From: Fidelibacterota bacterium
GTDB taxonomy: Bacteria > Pseudomonadota > Alphaproteobacteria > Rhodospirillales > Rhodospirillaceae
DNA length: 42,340 nt
Assembly: GCA_947475295.1 (NCBI GenBank)
Contig: CANJLF010000022.1
Location: 1-42,340 of the forward strand
Reading direction: 5' to 3'
Below the pieces are notes generated by a model. That model searched no databases. It was not told where the DNA came from and saw nothing but the letters and a program-made list of their open reading frames with translations. The position numbers were made by a program, and so were the translations under genes. This document shows, piece after piece, positions 1-8,170 of this stretch. Numbering within the stretch: the stretch's first letter is position 1; every line of letters begins with the position of its first letter.

Positions 1-1
1 C

Positions 2-124
2 TGGATCGAGAACATGTTCGGCAGGCTCAAGGACTGGCGACGCATCCACACTCGTTACGACCGATGCGCCCACACCTTCATGTCAGCCATTTATATCGCC
101 GCAACCGTCATCTTCTGGCTATGA
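2..124 (+). CDS. IS5-family transposase, C-terminal fragment (5' end outside window)
   Basis: The first frame reads through 40 residues to a TGA at 122-124. The peptide has the conserved end of IS5-family (IS427-like) DDE transposases: an acidic residue in IENMFGRLKDWRRI followed by TRYDR and a hydrophobic tail ending TVIFWL. In this family the Glu before NMFGRLK-type motifs is the last residue of the DDE catalytic triad. The start of the gene and the left end of the element lie before position 1, so whether the full element is intact cannot be judged. The match is to family motifs recalled from knowledge, not a search. Confidence 0.85.
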   Translation, partial: WIENMFGRLKDWRRIHTRYDRCAHTFMSAIYIAATVIFWL

Positions 125-430
125 TCAATGAGTCCTGACCCTAGATAATGTGGGCCTGACGGCGAGATGGCCCGTTGGGAGGGCTTCTTAGCAAACTGGG
201 CGAACTCTGCACAGTAGTAGTGGGCCTGACGGAAGAACGATATCGGGTCCACATGGACCGCCGCAAACGATATTCCGCCTGAAGTCACCAGGATCGCCGT
301 TTTCCGGCCCGAGTTACGCCCGCGTCAAGGTTGAAACCCGGCTGGCGCACGGTTAAACAGGATGCTTCCGTCCAACCCAAGCGGCTTTTGGGCCGTAGCG
401 GCTTGGGCTTCATATCAGGGTACCCATAGA
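125..430. other. IS right end and gene-free flank
   Basis: About 300 bases without a convincing gene. GAGTCCTGACCC at 130-141, just after the transposase stop, looks like the right terminal inverted repeat of an IS5-family element; it is followed by TAG, and TA is a common target for this group, but the left end is not in the window so this is inference. A 13-bp direct repeat GTGGGCCTGACGG occurs at 150-162 and again at 220-232, sharing CCTGAC with the putative IS end. GGTCC-acat-GGACC at 251-264 is a short dyad. I see no clear promoter for the VOC gene starting at 431. Confidence 0.45.
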
Positions 431-1000
431 ATGGCGCTGCAAAGATTGACCGTCATACTGGCCGTTCTGGGTTTGGCGAGCTTAGCCGCCCCGGCTCATG
501 CGCAGGGAACTTCGGCGATTCGTCCCGCGACACTGCAGCGCACGACCCTGGTGGTAGGCGATATGGATAAAGCGCTGGATTTTTATCAACGCATCGGACT
601 GTTCAAGACCTCCGACACCTCCGTAACCGATACCAGCCAGGGCGGCGTGTTTGGCGCGGCCGATCTGCCGCTGACCGCGGACTCAAAAACCAGCCGCCTT
701 GTCATTTTGAAAGGCGGCGACGCCGCCCAGTTGGCGCTGGTCTGGTACGACAGGCCGCAGTTGCCAAGTGCCCGCGGCAACCTGGTGGGCATCGGCATCG
801 GCGACGTTATCATTGGCATTGAAGTGGCAGATTTGCAGGGAGCCTATAGCAGGCTGAGTCAGATCGGCACGCGGTTTCAGCGCTCGCCCGTGCGCTTTAC
901 CCAAACCACCGCCGACGGCACCGGGCAAACGGGACAGCATCTGCTGGCCTACGATCCCGATGGGCACATGGTGGAAGTCACCCAGATGGATAGGCGGTAA
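431..1000 (+). CDS. Secreted VOC/glyoxalase-fold protein
   Basis: A 189-aa protein of the vicinal oxygen chelate superfamily (glyoxalase / bleomycin-resistance / dioxygenase fold). It opens with a Sec signal peptide (MALQRL, hydrophobic core, AHA-Q cleavage site near residue 25), so it should act in the periplasm. The mature part shows VOC landmarks: TTLVVGDMDKALDFYQRIGL at the first beta-alpha unit, and YDPDGHMVEVTQ at the end, where Glu is the usual metal ligand. The reading frame extends upstream to an ATG at 362, but 431 is preferred because it places the signal peptide at the N-terminus. The substrate cannot be told. The gene converges on gamma-glutamyltransferase, and the last nine codons recur at 1051-1080. 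Confidence 0.8.
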   Translation: MALQRLTVILAVLGLASLAAPAHAQGTSAIRPATLQRTTLVVGDMDKALDFYQRIGLFKTSDTSVTDTSQGGVFGAADLPLTADSKTSRLVILKGGDAAQLALVWYDRPQLPSARGNLVGIGIGDVIIGIEVADLQGAYSRLSQIGTRFQRSPVRFTQTTADGTGQTGQHLLAYDPDGHMVEVTQMDRR

Positions 1001-1050
1001 CTTTAAGCGTTCCGCTGCCAATTATCTTTTGCACGCCTTCCGCGCGCGGG

Positions 1051-1080
1051 GTCGAAGTGACGCAGATGGATCGTCGGTAA
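1051..1080 (+). pseudogene. Remnant tail of a second VOC gene copy
   Basis: These 30 bases encode VEVTQMDRR and a TAA, exactly the peptide that ends the VOC gene at 971-1000. The two DNA stretches match at 25 of 30 positions and all five differences are silent. That pattern suggests divergence under protein selection before truncation, so this is more likely a remnant of a paralogue than a fresh duplication. The 50 bases between the copies (1001-1050) show no further VOC coding. The TAA abuts the stop codon of the converging ggt gene at 1081. Confidence 0.55.
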
Positions 1081-2835
1081 TTACTTACCGAGAACCACGC
1101 CCTCACGGCGCGGATCGGCGCCGCCCACGAGGCCATCCTTGGTGACGCGGATGACGTGGATACCGCTGGCGAATTCGCCGACGCGCACCTGATGGCCCAA
1201 GGCTTCCAAAGCGGGCCTGTCGGCAACAAGGCCATCTTCAATGGTCACGCCGTTGCCCAGCGCGAACAGCGCACCGGGCGCCGCTGCGGCATCGGCGGGC
1301 GACATTTGCCAGTCGATCATGCAGACCAGGGTTTTCACGACAATGCCGACGATGGCCGCACCCAGGGGTGAGCCCAGCGCCATTTCGAACTTGCCCTGGT
1401 CGTTGAACACCAAGGTCGGCGACATGGAACTGCGCGGGCGCTTGCCGCCTTCGACGCGGTTGGCCACGGTGCGTTTCTCGGCCACATCTTGATACGAGAA
1501 GTCTGTCAGCTGATTGTTGAGGATGAATCCGTCCACCATCAGGCGCGAGCCGAACTGCGCTTCGACCGAGGTCGTCATGGCGAGCGCGTTGCCCTCGGCA
1601 TCCACGATCGAGAAGTGACTGGTCGAGGGAAGTTCAGGGCTCGGCGCGGTGATGAGGTTCAAGGCGCCCTTCACCGGCACCTTGCCGGCCGGAGCTTCGG
1701 GCATGCGCTGGGTAGTGGAGATCAGTGTCGCACGCCGTTTGAGGTAGTCAGGCGCGATCAACGCCTCGGTCGGCACCGCGACTTTGTCGGGATCGGCCAT
1801 ATAGACCGCGCGGTCGGCCAAGGCCAGACGCCCGGCCTCAATCAGCAGATGCTCGGCCGTGGCCGAGTGGGCTCCCATAGCGCGCAAGTCAAAGGCGCTG
1901 AGAATGCCGAGGGTCTGAATGACGCCCGGACCGCCCGACGACGGCGGGCCCATGCCGCAGATTTTGAATGTGCGGTAGGGACCGCAAAGCGCCGGACGCT
2001 CGATGGCCTTATAGGCCTTGAGATCGTCCAGCGTCATATCCGACGGATTGTTGGTGGCGGTCGCAACCGCGCGCACGATATCGGCGGCGATGGCGCCGGT
2101 ATAAAAAGCGTCGGCGCCTTGGGAGGCGATGGCGCGCAAGACTTTTGCGAACTCGGGATTTTTTAAAATCGTGCCGACCGGCTTGGGCTTGCCGTCGGAC
2201 TGGTAATAGGTGGCGCGGGCGACGGGGTTCCGCGCAAAGGCCGAATCGCCCGCCAGAAGTGCGTTGAGGCGCGGCGAGATCGCAAAGCCCTTGTCGGCAA
2301 TGGCGATGGCCGGATCGAATAGCTTGGCCCAGGCGAGCTTGCCGTGCTGCTTGTGAAGAATCTCAAGCAAGCGCACCACACCGGGCACGCCCACGGACTT
2401 GCCGCCGACAATGGCTTGGCTGCGGCCCATGGGTTTTCCGTCTTGCGTGAGGAACCGATTTTCCGCGGCGGCGGCCGGCGACATTTCGCGGCCGTCGTAG
2501 CTTGCGACCTTGCCGGCCTTGGCATCCCAATAGAGTGCAAAAGCGCCGCCGCCGATGCCCGACGATTGCGGCTCGACGATGTTGAGCACCAGCTGCACAG
2601 CGATGGCGGCATCGGCCGCGCTGCCACCGAGGCCGAGAATATCGGTGCCGGCTTTGGCCGCCAGCGGATTGGCCGCGACCACCATGTAGGATTTAGCGGT
2701 GCCGCTTTTGGCCGCCGTGCGGCCGGTGGCGGCTTCGGGCAACTCTTCCTGGGCGCGGACCGCATAAGCGCTGCAGACCACGAGCGAAACCGCCGCGAAG
2801 ACAACACGTAGATGCTGGAAGTGGGCCTGTTTCAT
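1081..2835 (-). CDS. ggt: Gamma-glutamyltransferase, periplasmic
   Basis: A 584-aa N-terminal-nucleophile hydrolase that cleaves the gamma-glutamyl bond of glutathione and related peptides, transferring glutamate to water or an acceptor amine. The start at 2835 gives a clean signal peptide (MKQAHFQHLRVVFAAVSLVVCSAYAVRAQ); an upstream in-frame ATG at 2853 would only add six residues before it. The autoprocessing and catalytic Thr is expected at about residue 405 in PSTSHFSIVDAEGNALAMTT, matching the family's TTHYS-type site. The early GGSAADAAIAVQL and QSSGIGGGAF blocks and the late GSPLGAAI glycine run are also typical. Downstream on the same strand's left is the VOC gene, converging. To its right lies an OppBCDF-type peptide importer on the same strand, so products such as Cys-Gly could be imported, though that link is inference. 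Confidence 0.93.
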   Translation of the reverse strand: MKQAHFQHLRVVFAAVSLVVCSAYAVRAQEELPEAATGRTAAKSGTAKSYMVVAANPLAAKAGTDILGLGGSAADAAIAVQLVLNIVEPQSSGIGGGAFALYWDAKAGKVASYDGREMSPAAAAENRFLTQDGKPMGRSQAIVGGKSVGVPGVVRLLEILHKQHGKLAWAKLFDPAIAIADKGFAISPRLNALLAGDSAFARNPVARATYYQSDGKPKPVGTILKNPEFAKVLRAIASQGADAFYTGAIAADIVRAVATATNNPSDMTLDDLKAYKAIERPALCGPYRTFKICGMGPPSSGGPGVIQTLGILSAFDLRAMGAHSATAEHLLIEAGRLALADRAVYMADPDKVAVPTEALIAPDYLKRRATLISTTQRMPEAPAGKVPVKGALNLITAPSPELPSTSHFSIVDAEGNALAMTTSVEAQFGSRLMVDGFILNNQLTDFSYQDVAEKRTVANRVEGGKRPRSSMSPTLVFNDQGKFEMALGSPLGAAIVGIVVKTLVCMIDWQMSPADAAAAPGALFALGNGVTIEDGLVADRPALEALGHQVRVGEFASGIHVIRVTKDGLVGGADPRREGVVLGK

Positions 2836-2923
2836 AGCATTGGCATAACACACCCGCCCGGCCCGTGGCAGACGGTTTTGCGGTTTATGGCGGTCAACTT
2901 TACAGCGGAGAAATTTTTATCCC

Positions 2924-3904
2924 TCAATCGCGCCAATGGTGGCAGGCCACTTCGTGCCCCGCGCCCGCTGATTGCAACGGGGGTGAGACCCTCGCGCAAA
3001 TTTCCGTGGCTTTGGGACAGCGGGTGCGGAACACACAGCCCGACGGCGGATTGAGCGGCGACGGCAGATCGTCGTTGACGGCCACCCGCGGCTTGGCGCG
3101 TTCCTTGTCGGGATCGGCGATCGGCACGGCGGAGATCAGCGCTTGGGTGTAAGGATGGCGCGGCGCGGCGTAGAGCGAATCGCGATCCGCCAGCTCCATG
3201 ACCCGGCCCAGGTACAAGACCATGACGCGCCGGCTGATGTGACGCACCACCGATAAATCGTGGCTGATAAACAGCATCGAGAGATTAAATCGGCTTTGCA
3301 GCTCCATGAGCAGGTTGATGACCTGGGCGCGGATGGAGACATCGAGCGCGCTGACCGGCTCGTCGCAAACCACGAGCTTTGGGTTCAAGATCATGGCGCG
3401 CGCGATGCCGATGCGCTGACACTGACCGCCGGAGAATTCGTGGGGATAGCGGTTGACCATGGCGGGCAAGAGGCCCACCTGATCCATCATCTGTTTTACC
3501 CGGTCCTTCCGCTCCACGGCGGAGAGATCGGGATGATAGTTGCGTAAGGGCTCGGCGATAATATCGCCGGCGGTCATGCGCGGGTCCAGGCTGGCGAGTG
3601 GGTCCTGAAAGACAATCTGCATATGCTGGCGTTGCGCTTTCAACGCGGTCTTGTCGAGGGCGGTCAGGTCCGCACCCAGCCAAGCTACTGAGCCCGCCGT
3701 GGCGGGCAGGAGCTGCAGCACCGCGCGGCCCAAGGTGGATTTGCCGCAGCCTGATTCCCCAACAATGCCCAGGGTTTCGCCGGCGGCGAGATCGAAGCTG
3801 ACGCCGTCCACGGCCTTCAAGGCTTGCGTGCCGGCGAAGAGGCCAGCGCCGCGCACTTGGAAGTGCACTTTGAGATCCCGCACCTGCAGCAAGGGCGCGC
3901 TCAT
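2924..3904 (-). CDS. oppF: Peptide ABC importer ATPase (OppF/DppF type)
   Basis: A 326-aa cytoplasmic ATPase of a peptide importer, last gene of the oppBCDF-type run. It shows Walker A GESGCGKST, Q-loop FQDPLASLDPRM, signature region SGGQCQRIGIARA, Walker B LVVCDEPVSALD and the switch His in ISHDLS. The C-terminal oligopeptide/dipeptide extension ends with a cysteine-containing segment (GCVFRTRCP, then a Cys) typical of this subfamily. It overlaps the preceding ATPase gene by four bases (ATGA), which supports translational coupling. One oddity is Cys in place of the usual Arg in SGGQxQR, from a TGT codon at 3419-3421. Substrate class (oligopeptide, dipeptide, glutathione) cannot be settled from the sequence. 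Confidence 0.93.
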   Translation of the reverse strand: MSAPLLQVRDLKVHFQVRGAGLFAGTQALKAVDGVSFDLAAGETLGIVGESGCGKSTLGRAVLQLLPATAGSVAWLGADLTALDKTALKAQRQHMQIVFQDPLASLDPRMTAGDIIAEPLRNYHPDLSAVERKDRVKQMMDQVGLLPAMVNRYPHEFSGGQCQRIGIARAMILNPKLVVCDEPVSALDVSIRAQVINLLMELQSRFNLSMLFISHDLSVVRHISRRVMVLYLGRVMELADRDSLYAAPRHPYTQALISAVPIADPDKERAKPRVAVNDDLPSPLNPPSGCVFRTRCPKATEICARVSPPLQSAGAGHEVACHHWRD

Positions 3905-4866
3905 GACGCATTCTCCAGAAAGCAGGCGTTGAGGCTGCCGGTGGGCGTTGCAAGCAAGGGTGGCCGCTCAACACGGCAAAGCTCCATGACGGCGGGACAG
4001 CGCGGATGATAGGCGCAGCCCGTCGGCAAGCGCTGAAGATTGGGCGGCTGGCCGGGGATGGTCGGCATGGTTCCAACCGTGGTGTCGTCAAGGCGCGGCG
4101 TGCAGGCCAAGAGACCCTTGGTGTAGGGATGACGCGGCGCGTTGAAAATCTGGCGCACGTCACCCAGTTCCACCAGGCGGCCGGCGTACATCACACCCAC
4201 GCGGTCGGCGAGGCCAGCGACAACGCCGAGATCGTGCGTGATCAAAATGACGGCGGTGTTCAACTCATCCTTGGCCCGGCGGATCAGATCGAGGATTTGC
4301 GCCTGGACCGTCACATCCAGCGCCGTGGTCGGCTCGTCGGCGATGATAAGTTTAGGTCCACACAGCATCGCCATGGCGATCATAACGCGCTGGCGTAAGC
4401 CCCCCGAGAGCTCGAAGGGATACATGTCGAAGCGGCGTTCAGCCTCGGGAATCTGCACGCGCCGCAGCATGGCGATGGCCTGATCGCGCGCAGCAGCAGC
4501 ATTCACGTTGCGATGGCGGATCAACACCTCGGTCAACTGACGTCCGACTCTCATATGCGGCGTCAGCGATGTCATGGGGTCCTGAAAGACCATTGTCAGC
4601 TTGTCGCCGCGCAAGCCGTTGAGGGTCTTTTCATCGGCGGCGAGCAGGTTGGTGTTGCCGAACATCACCTCGCCGGTCGCGCGGCCGTTGGGCGCGAGAA
4701 GGCCCAGAACGGCCAGAAAGGTCTGGCTTTTGCCCGAACCGGACTCGCCGACAATACCGAGGCACTCGCCTTTGCCGACGGACAGTGACACGTCGCTGAC
4801 GGCGGCCACTTCGCCGTCGGCGGTGGCAAACCGCACAGTGAGGTTTTTGATGTCGAGGACGCTCAC
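3901..4866 (-). CDS. oppD: Peptide ABC importer ATPase (OppD/DppD type)
   Basis: A 321-aa ATPase partner of the OppF-type subunit. Walker A is GESGSGKSQ, the Q-loop FQDPMTSLTPHM, the signature LSGGLRQRVMIAMA, Walker B LIIADEPTTALD and the switch His lies in ITHDLG. The C-terminal region GCAYHPRCP is the cysteine-bearing oligo_HPY extension. The start is a GTG at 4864-4866 whose first base overlaps the TAG of the upstream permease gene, and the 3' end overlaps oppF by four bases, so the four genes are tightly packed in one transcript. Domain assignment is firm; the transported substrate is not. Confidence 0.93.
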   Translation of the reverse strand: MSVLDIKNLTVRFATADGEVAAVSDVSLSVGKGECLGIVGESGSGKSQTFLAVLGLLAPNGRATGEVMFGNTNLLAADEKTLNGLRGDKLTMVFQDPMTSLTPHMRVGRQLTEVLIRHRNVNAAAARDQAIAMLRRVQIPEAERRFDMYPFELSGGLRQRVMIAMAMLCGPKLIIADEPTTALDVTVQAQILDLIRRAKDELNTAVILITHDLGVVAGLADRVGVMYAGRLVELGDVRQIFNAPRHPYTKGLLACTPRLDDTTVGTMPTIPGQPPNLQRLPTGCAYHPRCPAVMELCRVERPPLLATPTGSLNACFLENAS

Positions 4867-5777
4867 TATCTGTCCTTAGGGTCCAAAGCATCGCGCAGAC
4901 CGTCGCCCAGGAAATTGAAGCAGAACAGAGTCGCGGTCATGAAGGCGGCGGGGATGATCAGCGTGCGCGGATTAATTTCCAGTTCGGCGGCGCCGTCGTT
5001 GATCAGCATGCCCCAGCTGGTCATGGGCTCTTGAATGCCAAGCCCGAGGAAACTGAGAAAGCTTTCCAGCAGAATCACCTGGGGGATGGTGAGCGTGACA
5101 TAGACCATCACGACGCCCAGAACATTGGGCAGGATGTGGCGGAAGATAATGGCGGGTGTGGAGCCGCCGGACGCGCGCGCGGCTTCGATGAATTCCTTGC
5201 TGCGCAGTGTCAGCGTCTGGCCGCGCACAATGCGCGCCATGGTCAACCACTCCACCGCGCCGATGGCCAGGAACATCAGGATGAAATTGCGCCCGAAGAC
5301 AACCATCAGGATGATGACAAAGAACGTGAGCGGCACCGAGTACATCAGATCGACGAAGCGCATCAGCAGCTGATCGGTGCGGCCACCGACATAGCCGGCC
5401 ACAGCGCCGACGGTGACGCCAATGGTGAGTGCGACAAAAGTCGCGAGGATTCCCACCATGAGCGAGATGCGCCCGCCGAACAGGGTGCGCGCCAAGAGGT
5501 CGCGGCCGATGGAGTCGGTGCCGAAGTAGTGGCCGTTGGCGAAATCGGGCGGCAGGGCTTCGACGTGATCCCAGTCGATTTGGTCATAGGTCCAGGGCAG
5601 AAAAAGCGGACCAAGGGCGGCGGCAACAGCAATGAGCCCCAGCACCACCAGACCGACGACGGCGGCGCGATTGGTCCTGAGTCGGCGCCAGGCGTCCTGC
5701 CACAGGCTGCGCCCCTGCACTTCGGCGGCGGAGTCGAGGGCCGCACCATGGGGCGAGGCGAGGTTAGTGCTGGTCAT
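4866..5777 (-). CDS. oppC: Peptide ABC importer permease (OppC/DppC type)
   Basis: A 303-aa inner-membrane permease. The first ~35 residues are cytoplasmic and hydrophilic, followed by a first transmembrane helix (AVVGLVVLGLIAVAAALGPLF), a periplasmic stretch carrying the family's FGTDSIGRDLLARTLFG motif, and five more hydrophobic helices. The EAA loop that docks the ATPase is seen as EFIEAARASGGSTPAIIFRH. The C-terminal LGDGLRDALDPKDR is typical of OppC/DppC. It overlaps the upstream permease gene by four bases and the downstream ATPase gene by one. Confidence 0.93.
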   Translation of the reverse strand: MTSTNLASPHGAALDSAAEVQGRSLWQDAWRRLRTNRAAVVGLVVLGLIAVAAALGPLFLPWTYDQIDWDHVEALPPDFANGHYFGTDSIGRDLLARTLFGGRISLMVGILATFVALTIGVTVGAVAGYVGGRTDQLLMRFVDLMYSVPLTFFVIILMVVFGRNFILMFLAIGAVEWLTMARIVRGQTLTLRSKEFIEAARASGGSTPAIIFRHILPNVLGVVMVYVTLTIPQVILLESFLSFLGLGIQEPMTSWGMLINDGAAELEINPRTLIIPAAFMTATLFCFNFLGDGLRDALDPKDR

Positions 5778-6721
5778 GGCGCACGCTCGTCGTAACGCAC
5801 GCGGGGATCAAGGAAGCTGTAGATCAAGTCCACAATCAGGTTCATGACGATAACTAAGCCCGCACTGAGAATGGTGACCGCCATGACCAGGGTATAGTCG
5901 CGGTTGAGCGCGCCTTGCACGAAGTAGCGGCCGATGCCGGGAATCTGGAAAATGGTTTCCACCACCATGGAGCCGGTCAGCAGAAAGGCCGTCGCCGGGC
6001 CGAGGAAGGTGACCACCGGCATCAAGGCTGACTTCAGGGCGTGACGTAGGACCACCAAACGGAAGGGCAGGCCCTTGGCGCGCGCGGTGCGTACATAATT
6101 GGCGCGCAGGACTTCGATCATGCTGCCGCGTGTGATGCGTACAAGATAGGCGATATAGGGCACCGCCAAACAAAAGACCGGCAAGATGCGGTTGGGCAGC
6201 GCGCCATCGTTCCAACCGCCGGCGGGCAAATGCAAAACGCTGTCCTTAAGCCAGACGCCGAAGACCAGGATCAACACCTGGCCCATGATGAAGTTGGGGA
6301 TGACGATGCCGGTCATGGCCCCGGCGGAGATGATGTAGTCGCGGCGCGTGTTTTGGGCCAGCGCCGCGAAAATGCCGAGCGGCACGCCGATCAGGATGGC
6401 GAGCAGCAGCGCCGCGGCGCCGTTTTGCATGCTGACCGGCAGACCTTGGGCGATCAGCGTCGTGATGCTGAAGTCGTGATACTTGAATGACGGCCCGAAA
6501 TCGCCCTGCAACAGATTGATGATGTAATCCACATACTGGCGCCAGAGCGGATCATCGAGGTGATAGCGCGCGCGCAAATTAGCGAGGACTTCCGGCGGCA
6601 CCGGCGCTTCGGCGTCGAAGGGGCCGCCGGGCGTAAGGCGCATCAGGAAAAAGCAGACAGTGATGACCGCCCACAAAGTGGGAATACCGATCACAACGCG
6701 CCTGGCAAAATAAGACCACAT
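5774..6721 (-). CDS. oppB: Peptide ABC importer permease (OppB/DppB type)
   Basis: A 315-aa inner-membrane permease and first gene of the transporter run. It begins with the standard N-terminal helix, continues through LTPGGPFD and a periplasmic region, then five further hydrophobic helices. The EAA docking loop is YVRTARAKGLPFRLVVLRHA, and the motif IPGIGRYFVQGALNRDY is characteristic of OppB. No substrate-binding-protein gene lies on either side, which is unusual for this transporter class; the binding protein may be encoded elsewhere. An FAH-family gene begins 53 bases upstream on the same strand and may share the transcript. Confidence 0.93.
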   Translation of the reverse strand: MWSYFARRVVIGIPTLWAVITVCFFLMRLTPGGPFDAEAPVPPEVLANLRARYHLDDPLWRQYVDYIINLLQGDFGPSFKYHDFSITTLIAQGLPVSMQNGAAALLLAILIGVPLGIFAALAQNTRRDYIISAGAMTGIVIPNFIMGQVLILVFGVWLKDSVLHLPAGGWNDGALPNRILPVFCLAVPYIAYLVRITRGSMIEVLRANYVRTARAKGLPFRLVVLRHALKSALMPVVTFLGPATAFLLTGSMVVETIFQIPGIGRYFVQGALNRDYTLVMAVTILSAGLVIVMNLIVDLIYSFLDPRVRYDERAP

Positions 6722-6774
6722 GAGCGGCGGCTTCGTTCCCGATTAGAGACTACCGCTTATCTCGCGCGACGGTC

Positions 6775-7620
6775 CTAGACCGAAGGCTCGGAGATAACCG
6801 TATTGGCCAGTATGCCGATGCGCTCGATCTCGACTTCCACCTTGTCGCCCGGCTTCAGCCACTTGGGCGGCTTGCGCCCCGCGCCGACGCCCGCCGGCGT
6901 GCCGGTGGAGATCACGTCGCCCGGCTCGAGGTGGGTAAAGGTGGAGATGTAGGAGATCACGGCCGCGACGCTGTGGATCATCAGTTTGGTGCTGGCCTGC
7001 TGCACCACTTCGCCGTTGATGCGGGTGGTGAGCATGAGGTTCTGCGGATCGGGCACTTCCGTGGCCGGGACCAGCCAGGGCCCGCAGGCGCCGGAGGAAT
7101 CAAAGTTTTTTCCGGCGGTGAAAGAGTGTTTCTGGAAATCGCGCACAGAGCCGTCGAGGAAACAGGTGTAGCCGGCGACATGGGCAAGCGCGCGGTCGGG
7201 CGAAATGCGCCGGCCGCCCTTGCCGATGATCACGGCGAGCTCGCCCTCGTAGTCGTATTCCTTCGAGGCGCTGGGGGCGACGATGGATTGGCGATGCCCG
7301 ACCAGGGACTGCGGCGTGCGCATGAAGAGGTTGGGATTCTCCGGTGGGGCGCCGCCCATTTCGGCGGCGTGGTCGGCATAATTCTTCCCAATACAGATGA
7401 CGCGGCCCGCATCGGGGATGACTTGCAGCAGAACGACGTGATCCAGCGCCACGGTCGGCTTGCGCTTGGCCGCCACGGCCTGGAGATTGCCCAAAGGCCC
7501 GGTGGCCAACACCGAACGCAGACTGTGGCCGGCATCGGATAGATCAACGATGTCGTTGCCGATGACGGCGCCGAAGCGGGGGCCGTGGGTGTATTCGTAA
7601 GAGACAAACTTCATCTGCAT
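6775..7620 (-). CDS. Fumarylacetoacetate hydrolase family protein
   Basis: A 281-aa enzyme of the FAH superfamily, which cleaves or isomerises carbon-carbon bonds of 2-oxo/2-hydroxy acids with a divalent metal. The N-terminal subdomain is followed by VICIGKNYADHAAEMG, the metal-binding DYEGELAVIIGKGGRRI (paired Glu ligands), FLDGSVRDFQ, then ACGPWLVPATEVPDP and the C-terminal STGTPAGVGAGRKPP loop. This pattern fits the 2-hydroxyhepta-2,4-diene-1,7-dioate isomerase / acylpyruvase / ureidoglycolate lyase-like group rather than eukaryotic FAH. A second in-frame ATG two codons on (7614) is equally possible. It is upstream of and co-oriented with the peptide importer; no pathway genes nearby identify the substrate. 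Confidence 0.88.
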   Translation of the reverse strand: MQMKFVSYEYTHGPRFGAVIGNDIVDLSDAGHSLRSVLATGPLGNLQAVAAKRKPTVALDHVVLLQVIPDAGRVICIGKNYADHAAEMGGAPPENPNLFMRTPQSLVGHRQSIVAPSASKEYDYEGELAVIIGKGGRRISPDRALAHVAGYTCFLDGSVRDFQKHSFTAGKNFDSSGACGPWLVPATEVPDPQNLMLTTRINGEVVQQASTKLMIHSVAAVISYISTFTHLEPGDVISTGTPAGVGAGRKPPKWLKPGDKVEVEIERIGILANTVISEPSV

Positions 7621-7657
7621 GGCGAGTTACCAATCAATAGCGAATTACTATAACAAA

Positions 7658-8134
7658 TTACTTGGGCATCATGACCGTATCGATGACGTGAATAAAGCCG
7701 TTGTCGGCGACAATATCGGCTTTGATAAGCTTGGCGTTATCGATGGTCACACCTTTGGTGGCATCGATCAGCACCGAGCCGCCCTGCATGGTCGCGGCTT
7801 CCAGACGCTTGCCGAGAAAATCCCGCGCCGTGGCTCTGCCGTCGACCAGATGGAACAAGAGAATATTGCGCAGCTTTTCCTTGTTCTCGGGCTTGAGCAA
7901 ATTTCTAAGGGTCTCGGGCGGCAGTTTGGCGAAGGCGTCGTCCGTGGGCGCAAAAATCGTGAGGGGCCCGGGACCCGACAGTATAGGGGTCAATCCGGTC
8001 GATTTGATCCCGGCGAGAAGAATCGTGAAGGTGCCGGCATCCAAAGCTGTTCCGAGGATGTCTTTGGCCGAAGCTACGCCGGCCTGGCCAAGGAGCAAAA
8101 CGGCGAAGACGGCGCGGATCACGAGACGGAGCAT
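7658..8134 (-). CDS. Secreted fasciclin (FAS1) domain protein
   Basis: A 158-aa protein with one FAS1 domain, an extracytoplasmic fold often involved in adhesion or surface interactions. A signal peptide (MLRLVIRAVFAVLLLGQAGVASA-K) precedes the domain. The conserved H1 box appears as LTIFAPTDDAFAKLP, and H2-like residues as ADNGFIHVIDTVMMP near the end. The reading frame stays open far upstream (to 8509), but the start at 8134 is chosen because it alone yields the signal peptide and has an AAGGA Shine-Dalgarno element (within AAGGACCTTATCATG). The region upstream on this strand is occupied by the opposite-strand gene at 8171. Confidence 0.88.
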   Translation of the reverse strand: MLRLVIRAVFAVLLLGQAGVASAKDILGTALDAGTFTILLAGIKSTGLTPILSGPGPLTIFAPTDDAFAKLPPETLRNLLKPENKEKLRNILLFHLVDGRATARDFLGKRLEAATMQGGSVLIDATKGVTIDNAKLIKADIVADNGFIHVIDTVMMPK

Positions 8135-8170
8135 GATAAGGTCCTTCCCTAACGCAAGCAGAGCATACCG

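Noticed and set aside
91-288. A 65-aa minus-strand gene in the IS flank
   Set aside because: It overlaps the transposase end and repeats, with no ribosome-binding site or conserved features.
1489-2166. A 225-aa plus-strand protein inside ggt
   Set aside because: It is antisense to well-conserved GGT coding, is Arg/Gly/His-rich and has no domain features.
5031-5795. A 254-aa plus-strand protein inside oppC
   Set aside because: Antisense to conserved permease sequence; Asp/His/Gln-rich composition is typical of a shadow frame in GC-rich DNA.
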